From Verrucomicrobiia bacterium (GTDB lineage Bacteria > Verrucomicrobiota > Verrucomicrobiia > Verrucomicrobiales > Akkermansiaceae), in contig JAUIGV010000011.1 of the NCBI GenBank assembly GCA_030432565.1, positions 117,726 through 181,725 on the forward strand: a stretch of 64,000 nucleotides of DNA, read 5' to 3'. Numbering within the stretch: position 1 is the stretch's first letter; every line of letters starts with the position of its first letter. A program made the position numbers and the translations under genes. The notes beneath the pieces were generated by a model, which saw only the letters and a program-made list of their open reading frames with translations, was not told the DNA's origin and did not search any database. This document shows, piece by piece, positions 37,225 through 49,100 of this stretch.

Positions 37225-39660
37225 TTGAAGACATCCCAATTGATCACCCTTACTTTGGCCGCCATCGCAGGCGCTTTGCCAACTTTCGCAGCTCCTCCCG
37301 ATTTCAAGAAGGAAGTTCAGCCTATTCTCGAGACCAATTGCGTCCGCTGTCACACCGAATCGAAGGTCAAGGGAGGACTTAGAATCGACACTTATGAGAG
37401 GCTTATGGAAGGCGGAGATACCGCCGATGCCGTTGTTCCCGGCAAACCGGACGAAAGTGAACTTCTTGTTCGAATCCACCTCCGCCCCATCGACGAAGGA
37501 GTGATGCCCGACGAAGGGCAGGCTCTCACAGGGGAAGAGGTCGCGATTCTCGATGCCTGGGTCGAATCCGGTGCCAAATGGCCCAAAGGAGTCACTTTAA
37601 CCGAGCGCAAACCAGAAAAACCCAAGCGGGTCGCCATGCCAACGAAGACTCCCGCCAACAATGCCGAGGCAGCGGTCATGCTCGACGACCTCTTACGTCG
37701 TGAAAATGCCGAAACCGGAGTGATCACCACCGAAACCATTGGCGACGACGCATTCCTCAGGCGAGCCACCATCGACTTGATCGGACGTATCCCCACAATG
37801 AAGGAAGTTCGGGAATTTCAAAATTGGGGCGAAGATCGCCGTGCCAAGCTCATCGAGAAGCTCACCTCCCACCCTCGCTTCGCCGATCGCTGGACCATTT
37901 TCATGGCCGATATGTTGCGCATCCGTTCCAACGTGACCGGCGGCAACCAGCTCCTGGCCTACATCCACGGATCTCTTGAGCAGGGCAAACCCTACGACGA
38001 ACTCGTTCGCGAACTCATCAGCGCCTCCGGTCGTGCCAATTCGAACCCGGCCGTCGGCTACATCCTTGGTGACGATGCCGCTCCCATGGAACTGGCGGCG
38101 GCCACCTCCCAAATCTTCCTGGGTGTCAGGATTGGCTGTGCCATGTGCCACGACCACCCCTTTGACGACTGGGAACAAAAACATTTCTACGACCTTGCCG
38201 CATTCTTCGGCAAAACCAAAAAGATCCAGAGCCGACGCCAAGGCGGAGCCGTTTACACCACCGAAGGAGATGAAATGATGGTCCTTTGGCCGCCCGAGGA
38301 CAAAGCCGCGCCGGACAAACGCAGGCCAGTCAAGCCAAAGTTCCCCTTCCAAATGTCCGACCCCGGGACCACGCCCCCGCATATCAAGCGATTCGAAGCC
38401 GTCCGACTCGCCCGCGCCCAAAGGAATTCCGGAGAAGACGAAGCAGCATCCCTCGACGCCCTCCTCGACTCAGTAGAGCCAGACCTTGGCAAGCCTGGCG
38501 ACCCGGTTCTGGAGGAAGCCAAAGAGGAAAGCCGCAAGCTCAACGTTCATGGCGACATCTATCGCTCCAGCGAGCTCCGGACCCAACTGGCCGATCTCAT
38601 CACCGACCCGCGAAATGACTACTTTGCCCGCGCGTTCGTCAATCGGGTCTGGGCTGAATTGGTTGGCCACGGATTCGTCGAACCGCTTGATAACTTCTCC
38701 GACTACAACGGTCTCCATCACCCCTCCACTCTGGATTTTCTTGCTCAGGAATTTATCGCCAGCGGTTACGACTTCCGAACCCTCGTGCGTATCATCACCC
38801 TCTCGGATGTTTATCGGCGCTCTGCTCTCCCGGCAGAGACCGACATCGAAATCCGGGAGAAAAGTGAATTGAACTTCGCCGCCGCGCCCACCCGCAGAAT
38901 GATCAGCGAGGTTCTCTACGACAGCATCGCCATTGCCGGTCATCTCGAAGATTTCAAGTGGCCCAAGGGAGCCAACAACAAGGAAGTCAGTCGCGAGATC
39001 CGCGTCCCGACGGGTGAATACACCATTCTGAAACCCGATGAGACCCAACCCGTCATGATGGCCGAAAAGAAGCCCATGCGAGACGATGGCTACGACCTTG
39101 AGTCTTCCCTGAAGATCGATTTCAACTCCGTTCTTAACTCCAGCGAACAAGCCGAACTCGCCACCATGCGTATGGAATCTGACGAGGCCATCAAAGCCCG
39201 GGAAATGGCGGCCATGCGGGAAGAACAGGAGCGCCGGGTCATGAAGTTCAAAACCGAAACCGTCACCGAAACGGTCGATGACAACCCTCGTTTCGATAGC
39301 GCCATGCGCATGGCAACTCCAGCTCCACCCGCTCACTTTTTGCGGGTCTTCGGCCAACCTGCCCGCACCGGCCTCGGTGAGTTCCGCGACGACGCCTCCT
39401 CGCTTCGCCAGCAGCTTCTCATGCTCAATGGTCGCATGACCCACGAAGCCTCCCGCGTTGGAACCCTCGAGCCAATCCACCGTCTCCTCAAAAAAGATCA
39501 AGACCTCGCCATCGATTGGGCCTACCAGGAAATTCTAACCCGTCTTCCCAACGACGAAGAAAAAGCCGACGCCCGCACCATCGTCAACAACTCCGCCGAA
39601 GGCATGGCCGACCTCCGCTGGGCGCTCCTCAACTCCAACGAATTCCGATTCCTCCCTTAA
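37225..39660 (+). CDS. Planctomycete-type cytochrome c / DUF1549 / DUF1553 protein (copy 2)
   Basis: 811 residues from a TTG that begins a clear signal peptide (K-T-S-Q-L-I-T-L-T-L, cut after F-A-A). PSCyt1-type domain: C-V-R-C-H (39-43) and G-V-M-P-D as distal segment. DUF1549 (about 155-330) contains C-A-M-C-H (305-309) and H-P-F-D-D-W. DUF1553 (about 440-800) contains F-A-R-A-F-V-N-R-V-W-A-E-L-V-G-H-G-F. A charged Glu/Met-rich helical insert near residues 640-690 is not part of the usual domain. It is the first gene of the ten-gene run; DUF1501 follows 46 bases later. It is divergent from the A2M-like gene with about 236 bases between starts, where the operon promoter must lie. Confidence 0.9.
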   Translation: MKTSQLITLTLAAIAGALPTFAAPPDFKKEVQPILETNCVRCHTESKVKGGLRIDTYERLMEGGDTADAVVPGKPDESELLVRIHLRPIDEGVMPDEGQALTGEEVAILDAWVESGAKWPKGVTLTERKPEKPKRVAMPTKTPANNAEAAVMLDDLLRRENAETGVITTETIGDDAFLRRATIDLIGRIPTMKEVREFQNWGEDRRAKLIEKLTSHPRFADRWTIFMADMLRIRSNVTGGNQLLAYIHGSLEQGKPYDELVRELISASGRANSNPAVGYILGDDAAPMELAAATSQIFLGVRIGCAMCHDHPFDDWEQKHFYDLAAFFGKTKKIQSRRQGGAVYTTEGDEMMVLWPPEDKAAPDKRRPVKPKFPFQMSDPGTTPPHIKRFEAVRLARAQRNSGEDEAASLDALLDSVEPDLGKPGDPVLEEAKEESRKLNVHGDIYRSSELRTQLADLITDPRNDYFARAFVNRVWAELVGHGFVEPLDNFSDYNGLHHPSTLDFLAQEFIASGYDFRTLVRIITLSDVYRRSALPAETDIEIREKSELNFAAAPTRRMISEVLYDSIAIAGHLEDFKWPKGANNKEVSREIRVPTGEYTILKPDETQPVMMAEKKPMRDDGYDLESSLKIDFNSVLNSSEQAELATMRMESDEAIKAREMAAMREEQERRVMKFKTETVTETVDDNPRFDSAMRMATPAPPAHFLRVFGQPARTGLGEFRDDASSLRQQLLMLNGRMTHEASRVGTLEPIHRLLKKDQDLAIDWAYQEILTRLPNDEEKADARTIVNNSAEGMADLRWALLNSNEFRFLP

Positions 39661-39706
39661 ACTACGATTAAAACGCTCACTGTTCATCCTTTAAAGTTCA
39701 ACTCCA

Positions 39707-40960
39707 ATGTCCTGCTCCGATTACCAATTTACCCGCCGACGTATGCTGAAGACCTTCAGCGCGAGCCTTCTTGGCATGCCTGTGAGCCAACTTTTGGCCC
39801 AAGGCCCTTCATCAAAGGCAAAAGCCGAACATGTCATTCTCTTCTGGAATAGCGGAGGAATGAGCCATCTGGACACTTGGGATCCCAAACCCGGTCGCAA
39901 GGTTCAGGGCGAGTTTAACCCCATCAAAACTTCGGTCGATGGCATGGAGATCTCGGAAATCTTCCCGCAGCTAGCCAAGCAAATGCACCATGGAGCCCTC
40001 ATCCGTTCCATCGCCGGAACCAACGGTGATCATGGCCGTGCCCAGTATGAACTCCAAACCGGTTTCAACCAATCCCCCAATATCATGCATCCGGGACTTG
40101 GTTCTCTTGTCGTTCACGAACGCGAACCACTCGGAGATCTTCCCGCTCTCGTCAGCATCAGCGGGCAGGCCGCCCGCGCGGGATATCTAGGCCAGCAATG
40201 TGAAGCCTACTTCGTCGGCCGCCCCGGACAAAAGGACCCGTACCTCACCTTCCCGGAAGGCATCAGCCACGCGCGGGGAATGCAAAGACTTCAGATCCTT
40301 GAAAAGATGAATCGCCGCACTTCGGCTCAGAAAGGCGCGGAAGAATTGAAAGCCTCCCAAACCGCGTTGAAAGACGCGGTCGCACTCATGGAGAGCCCCG
40401 CCCTCAAGGCTTTTGACCTCAAAGAGGAAAATCCGGCAACGGTCGAAAAATATGGCGACACCGAATTTGGTCGCGGAGCCCTTCTTGCCCGGCGTCTCGT
40501 CGAAAAAGGAGTCCGATTCGTGCAGGTTAACCGTGGTGGGTTTGACAACCACGGAAACATCTTCGAGGCCATGCGCAATCACGGAGCCGCAATGGACCCC
40601 GCCATCGCTTCCCTCATCTCGGACCTCAAAGCGAATGGCAAACTCGACAAGACGCTGGTCGTGGTTCTCAGTGAATTCGGACGCACTCCCCGCATCAACG
40701 ATGGAGGCGGCCGCGACCATTGGGCCCGTGTCTTCAGCTGCATGATGGCTGGCGGAGGACTCAAGGGGGGAAGCATCGTCGGAGCCTCAGACCCGGACGG
40801 CATGGAAGTTGCCGAACGTCCGGTGAAGGTGGCCGACCTGCACGCCACCCTTTGCCATGCCCTCGGCATCGACCTAAACAAGGAACTTACCACTCCCCAG
40901 GGACGGCCGATGCGACTCGTCCGCAAGGAAGCGACCCCCATCAACGAACTATTTGCTTAA
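39707..40960 (+). CDS. DUF1501 protein with twin-arginine signal (copy 2)
   Basis: 417 residues. T-R-R-R-M-L-K-T-F-S-A-S-L-L is a Tat-type signal. The start V-I-L-F-W-N-S-G-G-M-S-H-L-D-T-W-D, the middle N-R-G-G-F-D-N-H-G-N and the later L-V-V-V-L-S-E-F-G-R-T-P-R-I-N are DUF1501 signatures; G-G-G-R-D-H-W-A follows. It is 80 residues shorter than copy 1 at 29,432. As a Tat substrate it would be exported folded, possibly with metal. Second gene of the ten-gene run; the TPR gene starts 5 bases after its stop. Confidence 0.9.
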   Translation: MSCSDYQFTRRRMLKTFSASLLGMPVSQLLAQGPSSKAKAEHVILFWNSGGMSHLDTWDPKPGRKVQGEFNPIKTSVDGMEISEIFPQLAKQMHHGALIRSIAGTNGDHGRAQYELQTGFNQSPNIMHPGLGSLVVHEREPLGDLPALVSISGQAARAGYLGQQCEAYFVGRPGQKDPYLTFPEGISHARGMQRLQILEKMNRRTSAQKGAEELKASQTALKDAVALMESPALKAFDLKEENPATVEKYGDTEFGRGALLARRLVEKGVRFVQVNRGGFDNHGNIFEAMRNHGAAMDPAIASLISDLKANGKLDKTLVVVLSEFGRTPRINDGGGRDHWARVFSCMMAGGGLKGGSIVGASDPDGMEVAERPVKVADLHATLCHALGIDLNKELTTPQGRPMRLVRKEATPINELFA

Positions 40961-40965
40961 GTCAC

Positions 40966-43143
40966 GTGAGCAACTTCATCAATCGACTCCTCCCTTTCCT
41001 CCTCGCCCTCCCTCTCTTTGCTCAAACGCCCAAGGCCGTCGAGCGCGGCTCGATCATCGAAGATCGCGCGGCCCGAAAGCTTCTTCAAGCGGGCGATGCT
41101 CGTCTTGAGGTTGGGGAAAACGAAAAGGCCCTTGAAATATGGGAGTCGGTCGTTGAGCGCTATCCTCGCAGCCAGATCCGCTTTGACGCCCACCTCCGTC
41201 TTGCCGACCACCTGCTCAAGGAGATCAAAGACTTCGACAAGGCGCGCGTTCACTACGAAGCAGCGGCAGTCGAAGCCAACGGAGATGACACCAAGCGCGC
41301 CTATGCTTTCCTGAATACCGGGACCTGCTTTTACGAAGCGGGCAACTATGGGAAATGCTTTGGTATCATGCGCGATGTCATTGAACAATTCCCCGCCTCT
41401 TCCGAAGTGAATGAAGCCTACTACTACATCGGTCTCGGCCACTTTAAACTCGGCCACTACAGCCGGGCTATCGAAGCGCTCGAAAAAGTTGGTACCGCGC
41501 TCTCGAATAGAGACTCGCTGGTCGAAAAAGTCGAAGCTGGCAAACGTCTTTATGTAAAGATCGACGATCAGGATTTCGCCATCCTGGAGCCCGGCTCTCA
41601 AATAGAAGTCCGCTGCCGCACAAAAGGCGGAGACGAAGAAGTCATACTTTGCGATCCTGTCGGTCGAAATGCCCGCATCGTGATGGGCAGAATTCCAACT
41701 CTGCTCAGTCAAGCCACCGCCAACAATGGCATCCTTGAAGTTCGTGGCGGGGATCGCGTTACCGTCACTTATGTCGACGCCCATACCGCCGACAAGAGCT
41801 TTGATGAAAAGCGCCTTAAAGAAGTTGTTATCGTTGGCAACGGGGTGGCCAGGATCACCGATGGCTCCTACCAGCGCGATCTCCCCGCCGCGGTGCTTGG
41901 AAAACAACTCCATCTCCAGATCACCGACGCCGATCACGACATCACCGACGGAGCGGATCAGGTTGAAGCAACCATTCAGATCTTCCGTCGTAAAACGCCC
42001 GACGAAGTTGACGAAGAACTCGCCAAAGGAGTCGCCAGCGGAGAACTCGAAGAGGGGCCCGACGGCGAGGATTTGAAATCTCAAATCGACCCTCTCCTTA
42101 TGATCCGGTCAACCCCTGTCACCTTGCTTGAGCAAGAGCAACGGGGAACCTTCCGGCTTGCCATCCCGCTCCGACTCGGAACGGCCGCCGGCACTCTCAC
42201 CGGCGAACCCGGCCAAACCATCCGGCTCGTTTACCGCGATGATCAAAATCTCGGAGAAGGCACGATCATTCGAACAGCTGAAACTAAAATCATCGAAGGC
42301 AACCTCGGTGAAGTTAGGGTGACCCGTACTGAGATTTCCGACGAAGAACTTCGACTCAAAACAAAGCTGCAAACCGCCTCGGCGCTCACCGAGGTGGGCA
42401 ATCATTACAAGGAATTTGGCCTCAACGAGAAAGCCAATCTCAAATACAACGAGGCCCTTGATGTTTGCGAAGAGATCCTCGTTCAGGCAAACAAGGTCGG
42501 AGGAAAACTCCTCGAGGAGACCTATGTGCAACTTTGGCGAATCTACTTCGCCATGGACAAGCTGGACCTTGCTCTTGGCATGAGTCGACGTCTTCTCAAG
42601 GAATTTCCCTCAAGCTCGTTTGTCGACGAGGCCATGCTCCAGCAAGCCCACGTCGAGCGAAAGCGCGAAAACTACCCCCGCGCCATCAGCCTTTATGCAA
42701 GCATTGCAAAACTTCCTGAAAGTCCTCTGAAGGGAGAAGGACAATTCTACACCGGAGAGTGTTATGAGGCCATGGCTCAGAAAGCGACCGCAGGACAATC
42801 GGCCCCGCTTTATGAAAAAGCCTTCCTTGCTTACCAGAAAGTTTACGAGCAATTCCCCGACTCCGGTCGCGTTGGAGACTCGGTCGCCAAAATGGCCGCA
42901 TTCTACTACAAGAAGGAAGACTACGCCCGCGCCGTCGACGTCTTTGAAAATGTTCTTTCCGACCATCCCGACGCCAACTTCCTCGACGTCATCCTCTTCA
43001 ACTACGGCCGTTGCCTTTATAAGCTCCAGCGGAAACCCGAAGCCCGCCGGAAATTCGAACAACTCATCCGCGACTACCCCGAAAGCGACATCGCTGCGGA
43101 GGCCAACAAAATCGTGGAAGCGCTCAAAAAAGCAGGATTTTGA
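40966..43143 (+). CDS. Periplasmic TPR protein with an acidic beta module
   Basis: 725 residues from the GTG at 40,966, right after the DUF1501 stop and at the start of a signal peptide (N-F-I-N-R-L-L-P-F-L, cut after F-A-Q). The frame also stays open upstream inside the DUF1501 gene, which is rejected. TPR-like repeats fill about residues 35-185 (A-L-E-I-W-E-S-V-V-E-R-Y-P) and about 480-720 (Y-P-E-S-D-I-A-A-E-A-N-K end). Between them lies a beta-rich part with G-G-D-R-V-T-V-T-Y-V-D and D-A-D-H-D-I-T-D-G-A-D near residue 321, the same kind of module as in the next gene. It probably works as a periplasmic scaffold with that protein. The next start overlaps its stop. Confidence 0.85.
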   Translation: MSNFINRLLPFLLALPLFAQTPKAVERGSIIEDRAARKLLQAGDARLEVGENEKALEIWESVVERYPRSQIRFDAHLRLADHLLKEIKDFDKARVHYEAAAVEANGDDTKRAYAFLNTGTCFYEAGNYGKCFGIMRDVIEQFPASSEVNEAYYYIGLGHFKLGHYSRAIEALEKVGTALSNRDSLVEKVEAGKRLYVKIDDQDFAILEPGSQIEVRCRTKGGDEEVILCDPVGRNARIVMGRIPTLLSQATANNGILEVRGGDRVTVTYVDAHTADKSFDEKRLKEVVIVGNGVARITDGSYQRDLPAAVLGKQLHLQITDADHDITDGADQVEATIQIFRRKTPDEVDEELAKGVASGELEEGPDGEDLKSQIDPLLMIRSTPVTLLEQEQRGTFRLAIPLRLGTAAGTLTGEPGQTIRLVYRDDQNLGEGTIIRTAETKIIEGNLGEVRVTRTEISDEELRLKTKLQTASALTEVGNHYKEFGLNEKANLKYNEALDVCEEILVQANKVGGKLLEETYVQLWRIYFAMDKLDLALGMSRRLLKEFPSSSFVDEAMLQQAHVERKRENYPRAISLYASIAKLPESPLKGEGQFYTGECYEAMAQKATAGQSAPLYEKAFLAYQKVYEQFPDSGRVGDSVAKMAAFYYKKEDYARAVDVFENVLSDHPDANFLDVILFNYGRCLYKLQRKPEARRKFEQLIRDYPESDIAAEANKIVEALKKAGF

Positions 43144-46100
43144 AAACACTGATCCCAAAACTCACACTTTTCCTCGCCTTCTGCCTGCCGGCCTATGCCG
43201 ACAAAGCAGCAGACCTTGAGGCCAGGCTGAAGGAGACCACTGAATCATCGCCCTCCGGCGGAAAACTGATGGAGGAATTGGCAGATCTTTATTGGAAGGA
43301 CGAAAAAATCTTCGGGCTCATCCGGACGACCTCGAAATTTTCACGTACCCAAACCGAAAATCCAAAGCGTGCCGAGATGACCCTCAAGCTCATTGACGGC
43401 TACACTGTGGCGGCACGCCATGACGATGTCATCGTGACCGGTCGACAATTCCTGGAAGTTTTCCCGGGGCACAAATTGTGCAATGAAGTCAGGGATCGAA
43501 TCGCCACGGCTTACGAGAGCACCGGGCGTGGGAGCCTCGCCGCAGTTCAACGCCAAACGATTTGGGAAAATGGCGGCGCGCTCAAGCAAGGTATTCATGC
43601 CGTGCGCCTCTTCAATGAAGTGAACAACGGAGCCTCGTTCAACAGGGCCTCCAGTCTGGCTGCCGCGATGGTTGCCAAGATTCCCGCCAACTCGATCCTT
43701 ACCGGGGTTGGCTTTCAGGGAATGCACGCCGCGGAACGGGCGGAGCAATGGGCGGAAGGTTTGCAAATCGCGAAGACCATCGTCCGTCGCAAGGCCCCCA
43801 TGAACGATCTCGAGCAGCAGGATCTTTGGTTCCGCACCGGACGTCTTGAGGCGCGACTTGGCCAGTTCGAGAATGCCCTTCAATCATTCCGTAAAGCCCT
43901 TACGCGGGAGCGCGATGACATTCATCGCAGCCTGATCGACGCCATGATCAGTGCGAAAAAATCTCCTGCCGAGATTGAAGCGGAGGCCCGCAAGTATCTG
44001 GCCGCCTTTCCCCGACGTGCTGATCGCTACTCACCTCTGGCAAGAGCCGCTCATGCCGCGGCCGAGGCCAAAGACCTTAAACGAGCTCTCGCGATTGCCG
44101 AAAGCGTCATGCTCCACGACGTTGCCATCCATGACCTTCCCCGCTCCTATGTGCAATGGTGTGGGGACAACCAGTCCCGGGCCGCCGAGGGGCTTCTCAA
44201 ACTCATCTCACAAAAGCCTGCGGGAGCCGGAACCCTCCGCGCAATTCTTGCACTCGGGGTTTATCGCGATGGTCTCAAGGAGATCGCAAAAGCCCGGAGT
44301 ATTGCCTACGATTTTCTACTTGAATCTCCAACCGAAGATGGATGGACCGAGGAGATCACAGACTTTCTTTACTCGTCAGCGACAGGCGAGGAAGCCTTCC
44401 GGAAGGATCTTGCCGTCATCAGCACCAGCGCAAAATCATTTCCACATCTTGCAGGATTTCAGGATCGAATTTGGAAACGGGCTCCCAAGGACAAAAATCA
44501 AAATCGCGCGTGGCAGGTTGCAAAAAAAGCGCATCAAAGCGACTCCCTGACCAAACTCTGGAAAGACATTCAGGAGAAAGGTGGGAAATCCGGCAAGTCA
44601 TGCCAGCAACTCCTCGAAAAGAAGCTCACCTCGGAACAACGCTTCGTCGTCCTTTCACGCCTGGCTTACGTGTATCGCCACCATCTCGGCGGGAAATCAA
44701 AGACAACTGCCGCGAAGTATTACCAGAACCTCTGCCAGGAATTCCCAAAAGATCTCAGTGCCGCGGAACAATGGCTGGAAGCGGCTGCCTATACTCCGGA
44801 AAAAGAGCGGGCAGCGATGACCCTGACTGCCGCCAATCACGTCCTCTCAATTCCTGCCGGCCCCGCATACTACGACACCTGGTTTCGCCTGGTAGAAACC
44901 AAAAACGAGACCGTGATCCGCAAGGCAATCCCCTGGATCAAGAAGTCAAAGGAACTGAGCGAATATCCCTCCGCGCATAGCACCCGAATCGGTGATGTCA
45001 TGAACGAACTCGGGATGAAGTCGGAGGCCGTGAGCTGGTGGAAGGCCCACATGGATCTAGATCCCAACAATCGGGAGTATGTCAATTGTGCTCTGCGGAT
45101 CGCCTCCACTCTGGAACCTGCTGCGGCACAAAGTTTTCTAAAATCCCGGGCAGCAACGGACAGTGATCACCATGGGACTTACGCCGCCGAACTCGCAAAC
45201 CTTCTTTTCCGTGGAGAGGATCTCGACAGCATGCAGGCAATCCTTGAGAAATCCCGCGATCGCGCGGATCAAAACCCCTTCCGCCCATGGGGCATGGGAG
45301 AATGGCCGGCCCGTTCATGGCTCGAAACGGCCAAGAGTTCCAAGGATTGGACGGATGCCAAAAGGAATCGGATTTACACCATGATTCGCGACCTGCGAAT
45401 TGGCCGCGTCAGTGCGGAAGCGGGGCTCGACCTTCTCGGCGATTCCATCAAATCAATCGACCGACTCTTTGAAGCCCAGTCTCTCATCAGAACCGCTGAC
45501 CGGCACTATGAATCCTGGAAAAGGATCTTTCCCTACGCACAGGCAGCCCTTGCGCGCGAGGACTTCGCCCTTGCCACCACCATCCTGAATGGTCTCCTCA
45601 ACACCATCCGCTCGGTGGGGAATGCCGAGATGACGACGGCCCGGAATCTCCTTCGCAAAGCCTATGGCGAGATGGGAACCCTCAGCTCGGATATTCCTGC
45701 CGACAGCCCGATTGCACCTCTCTTGCAAATTATCCTTCATCTTCGTCTTGGCGATGACGCAAGAGCCGAAGCAACCTACTACGAAAACCAGGATCTCTTT
45801 AAAAAGCACCTTTACGAACTTCCCGTGGAACTTCTTCTGTTCGGTGCCGGGATCCATATTGCACAGGGAACTCCTGAAGACCATGAACGGGCTGAAGACA
45901 TCCTCCGTGGTTGGATGGTGAAGTTTGGCGAGTCTGAAAAGGTTGATGTCCGCGACAAGTCGCAAATTCAACTTCTCCTCGCCCGCAACTATCAGCGGGC
46001 CCGGCAGTATGACATCGCCCGCGCGGAATTCACAACTGTCCTCAATCTTTACAAGGAGCAGGCCGAGGCAATCGAGGCCCGGTTCGGAATCGGGGAAACC

Positions 46101-49100
46101 TACATGGCCCAGCGCGTCTATGACCAGGCGGGTGAAATTTTCACCACGCTTTCGGAGAGCCCCAACCCGACCATAGCCATCAGGGCCAATTTTCTCCGGG
46201 GAGTCCTTGCGATCCGCGAGGAGGACAACGAGCAAGCACGGCGGATTTTCCTGTCAGTTCTGGAGCAAGCTCCCGATACCGATCTCGCCAATGAAACCCT
46301 TTACAATCTCGCCGAGGTTTATGGGATTGAACAACGATTCCTCACCCAGCTCGAGACCCTCCGCACGGTGGGCCGCCTTGGCCAGGAATCGAAACTTTGG
46401 CACACTCCCGGCAAAGCACTTTCAGTTGTCGTTCAGGACCCGGATCTCGGCATCAGTCGCGGCGACACGCGCATCCCCGTAATCGTAACCACCGAACCTG
46501 GAAATGACCGTGAGGAGTCTTTCCTCACCAGCGGAGGGGCCGGAAAAGGAATCTTCCTCACCGAATTCCCCACCACACTCGGCGAAGCAAATCCCGGAGA
46601 CGGGATCCTGCAAGTCACCGGTGGCGACATCATTTCGGTGGACTATCCCGAGGAATTCAAGAAGCAGTTTCAGTTTGAATTTCTCAGTAACACCCGACTG
46701 CGCATTGCATCCGATGGATCACTCGAAGTTGCCAGCAGCGAGATCATCAACGAAGATGACGCCACCTTCACCGACACCCTCAAAAAGGAAATTGCGGGCA
46801 AGCAAGAGGAACAATCGCGTTCCGCTTCCCGGCCGAGGAATCAGGTGAAACCTGGAAACTTGATTTACCTCCAGGTCAAGGACGGAGACCGTGATCTCAC
46901 CGACGACCCGGACAAGGTCAGTGTCAAACTTTCAGCCTCAAGTGGTGATGAAGTCCAACTCACCATCGATGAAGAGAGCCAACATGGCGGTGTTTTCCTG
47001 GGGATGGCCCGCACCGGCGAGCTTCCCGCAGGAGCCAAGGCCTCGGACTCCGCGCTCGATCACAATCCTCTCATGGCCATCGATCACTCGCTCGACACTT
47101 CGTGGCGCAGCGAACCGGACGGCGCCGCTCCCAAGTCGCTCTCGATCGACATGAAGGAATTGCGTCGGACCGAGTCAATCATTCTTGGCTCACCCCAGGT
47201 CGAGGAAGAGGCTCCTGTTCGCATGAGGATTCGCGGGAGTCACGATGGGAGGTTTTGGTTTAACCTCGCTTCATTCCCGGCAGCGAAACCCGCCACCCCG
47301 ATCAAGTTCCCCGAAAGTGGTATGCATCTCCGGATCTTCAAAACTCAATCCAAAAGCCTGAAGGAAAATTACTCGTGGGAGGATATCGCCGGACTCGTTC
47401 AAAAGGTGGAACCGACCGTGGTTAAAAAAGTGGAATCACTTTCCTGGGAGGCTCCGGAGGAAGGCACGGACGCCCACTTCCTGGTCTGGTCCGGCCCTTT
47501 CGTTCAAGAACGTGAGGGGGCACTGCGAATCGAGGTTTCGGGTCGCAACACCGCCGTTATGTTTAATGGACAGTTGGAGATGCCGGTTGGTGAGGGTGAT
47601 CAAAGCGTCGATCTCTTTGCACCCCGTGGAATACATCAACTCACCATTTTTACTCTTGTCACCCCAGAGGTCAAGTCGGCCGAAGCCAGGATCGCCCGGG
47701 AGAACCGCCAGTCATCGCTCGTGAAAATGCGGCCATTTATCGCTACTGATTTCGATCCTGCAGCCGTTACCGACCTCGAACCATTCACTCCTGCTCAACC
47801 GTCTGTGATTAAGCAGGTAGAGAATCGCTGGATCCTCTCGATGTCTCCTCGCGAGCTTCGATTTATCGACTTTGAATTCCTTGAATATCGTGGTGAAGCC
47901 ATTGCCGTTAACAATGTTGAAGTTTCCGGGGGAGGTCAAAAACACATCCCGCCCGCAGCCGACGTCCTGGAGCTCGCGAGCAATGACGTCCTGGAACTTG
48001 CGCCTGGCGACACAGTCACCGTTTCATATCTCGACGAACTTACTGCGGGCGCCGAGCAAAGAAACCGCCTCCTCACAAAATCCCTTACCGCAACCTACTA
48101 CAACGGTGAAATCACTCCGATTAGTTTTGATTTCAATCGCAATGGCGATGGTTCGGTCAAAGGAACCCGCAAAGAACTTCTTCGTATCGAACCCGGTGAA
48201 CGAATCGTGGCTGAGATTGTTGACTTTGATTTGGACATCGGCCTGGGGCGCGATGAGGTCGAAGTCGAGGTGCAGATAAATTCCGATCCCCCTTTTAAAC
48301 TGACAGCAACCGAGACTGATTCCTCCACCGGAGTTTTTCATGCGGAAATCGACACCGCTGCCGAAACCAGTGAAGGCAAGATTGTCGTGAAGCGGGGTGA
48401 CAAGATCTATCTCCGCTACCAGGACACCCAAAACACCTTTCCCGGCCATGCTTTTTATCGCGAAACCGTCGTTCTCTTGAACGAGCCCACTGATGCCATA
48501 ATCCAAATTGTGGAGAGCGAAACTCCGGTCGAGGGTGCGCCCCGGTTTCTACCGGTCGAGGATGATCGACCAGCCGAATACGTTAGCAAGGTGGAGTATC
48601 GGCTTCCCCTCACGATTGAAGTCATTGATCCCGACCAGGCCAAGGACTCACGCAGCACTGTTCTTGTTGATGTTGTCACAACACAAGGCGCAAAAATTCA
48701 AGTCGAGTGCGTCCTTTCGCGCTCCTACGCTGCTCCCAACGAAGCTTTTTCCGAACTTCGTAATCCGGCTCTATGGGAAGGCCGGTTTGTTGGACAAATC
48801 CCATTACTGCTCGGCTCACCGGAAAGTGTCGCCATGGTTCCCGAAGATGGCACTCTCCCGAAAGGAGGGCTCGGTAGAATTATTCGTCCGGTCGATGATG
48901 GTCCTGAAGCCACGCTTGATGACGGTTCCGGAGAATCAGGGACGACACTGGCCGTCCTGAGCGTCATTGGTTCCGATCAATTCTCGGCAAACTACGAAGA
49001 TAACTCACGCCGCGATGGGACGGAAAAATTACTGCAAGCCTCCGCAAGACTATTCTCCGCCGCATCTCTCGAAATCACCGACGAAGAATATCTGGAACCC

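Noticed and set aside
38470..39501. 343-codon minus-strand frame opposite the second DUF1553 gene
   Set aside because: Antisense to a well-supported domain with DUF1553 signatures; no motif.
40720..40965. Long N-terminal extension of the 725-residue TPR protein into the DUF1501 gene
   Set aside because: It overlaps DUF1501 in another frame; a signal peptide starts at the GTG at 40,966.
40957..42084. 375-codon minus-strand frame opposite the TPR gene
   Set aside because: Phe/Asp/Gly-rich with no domain; lies antisense to coupled genes of the run.
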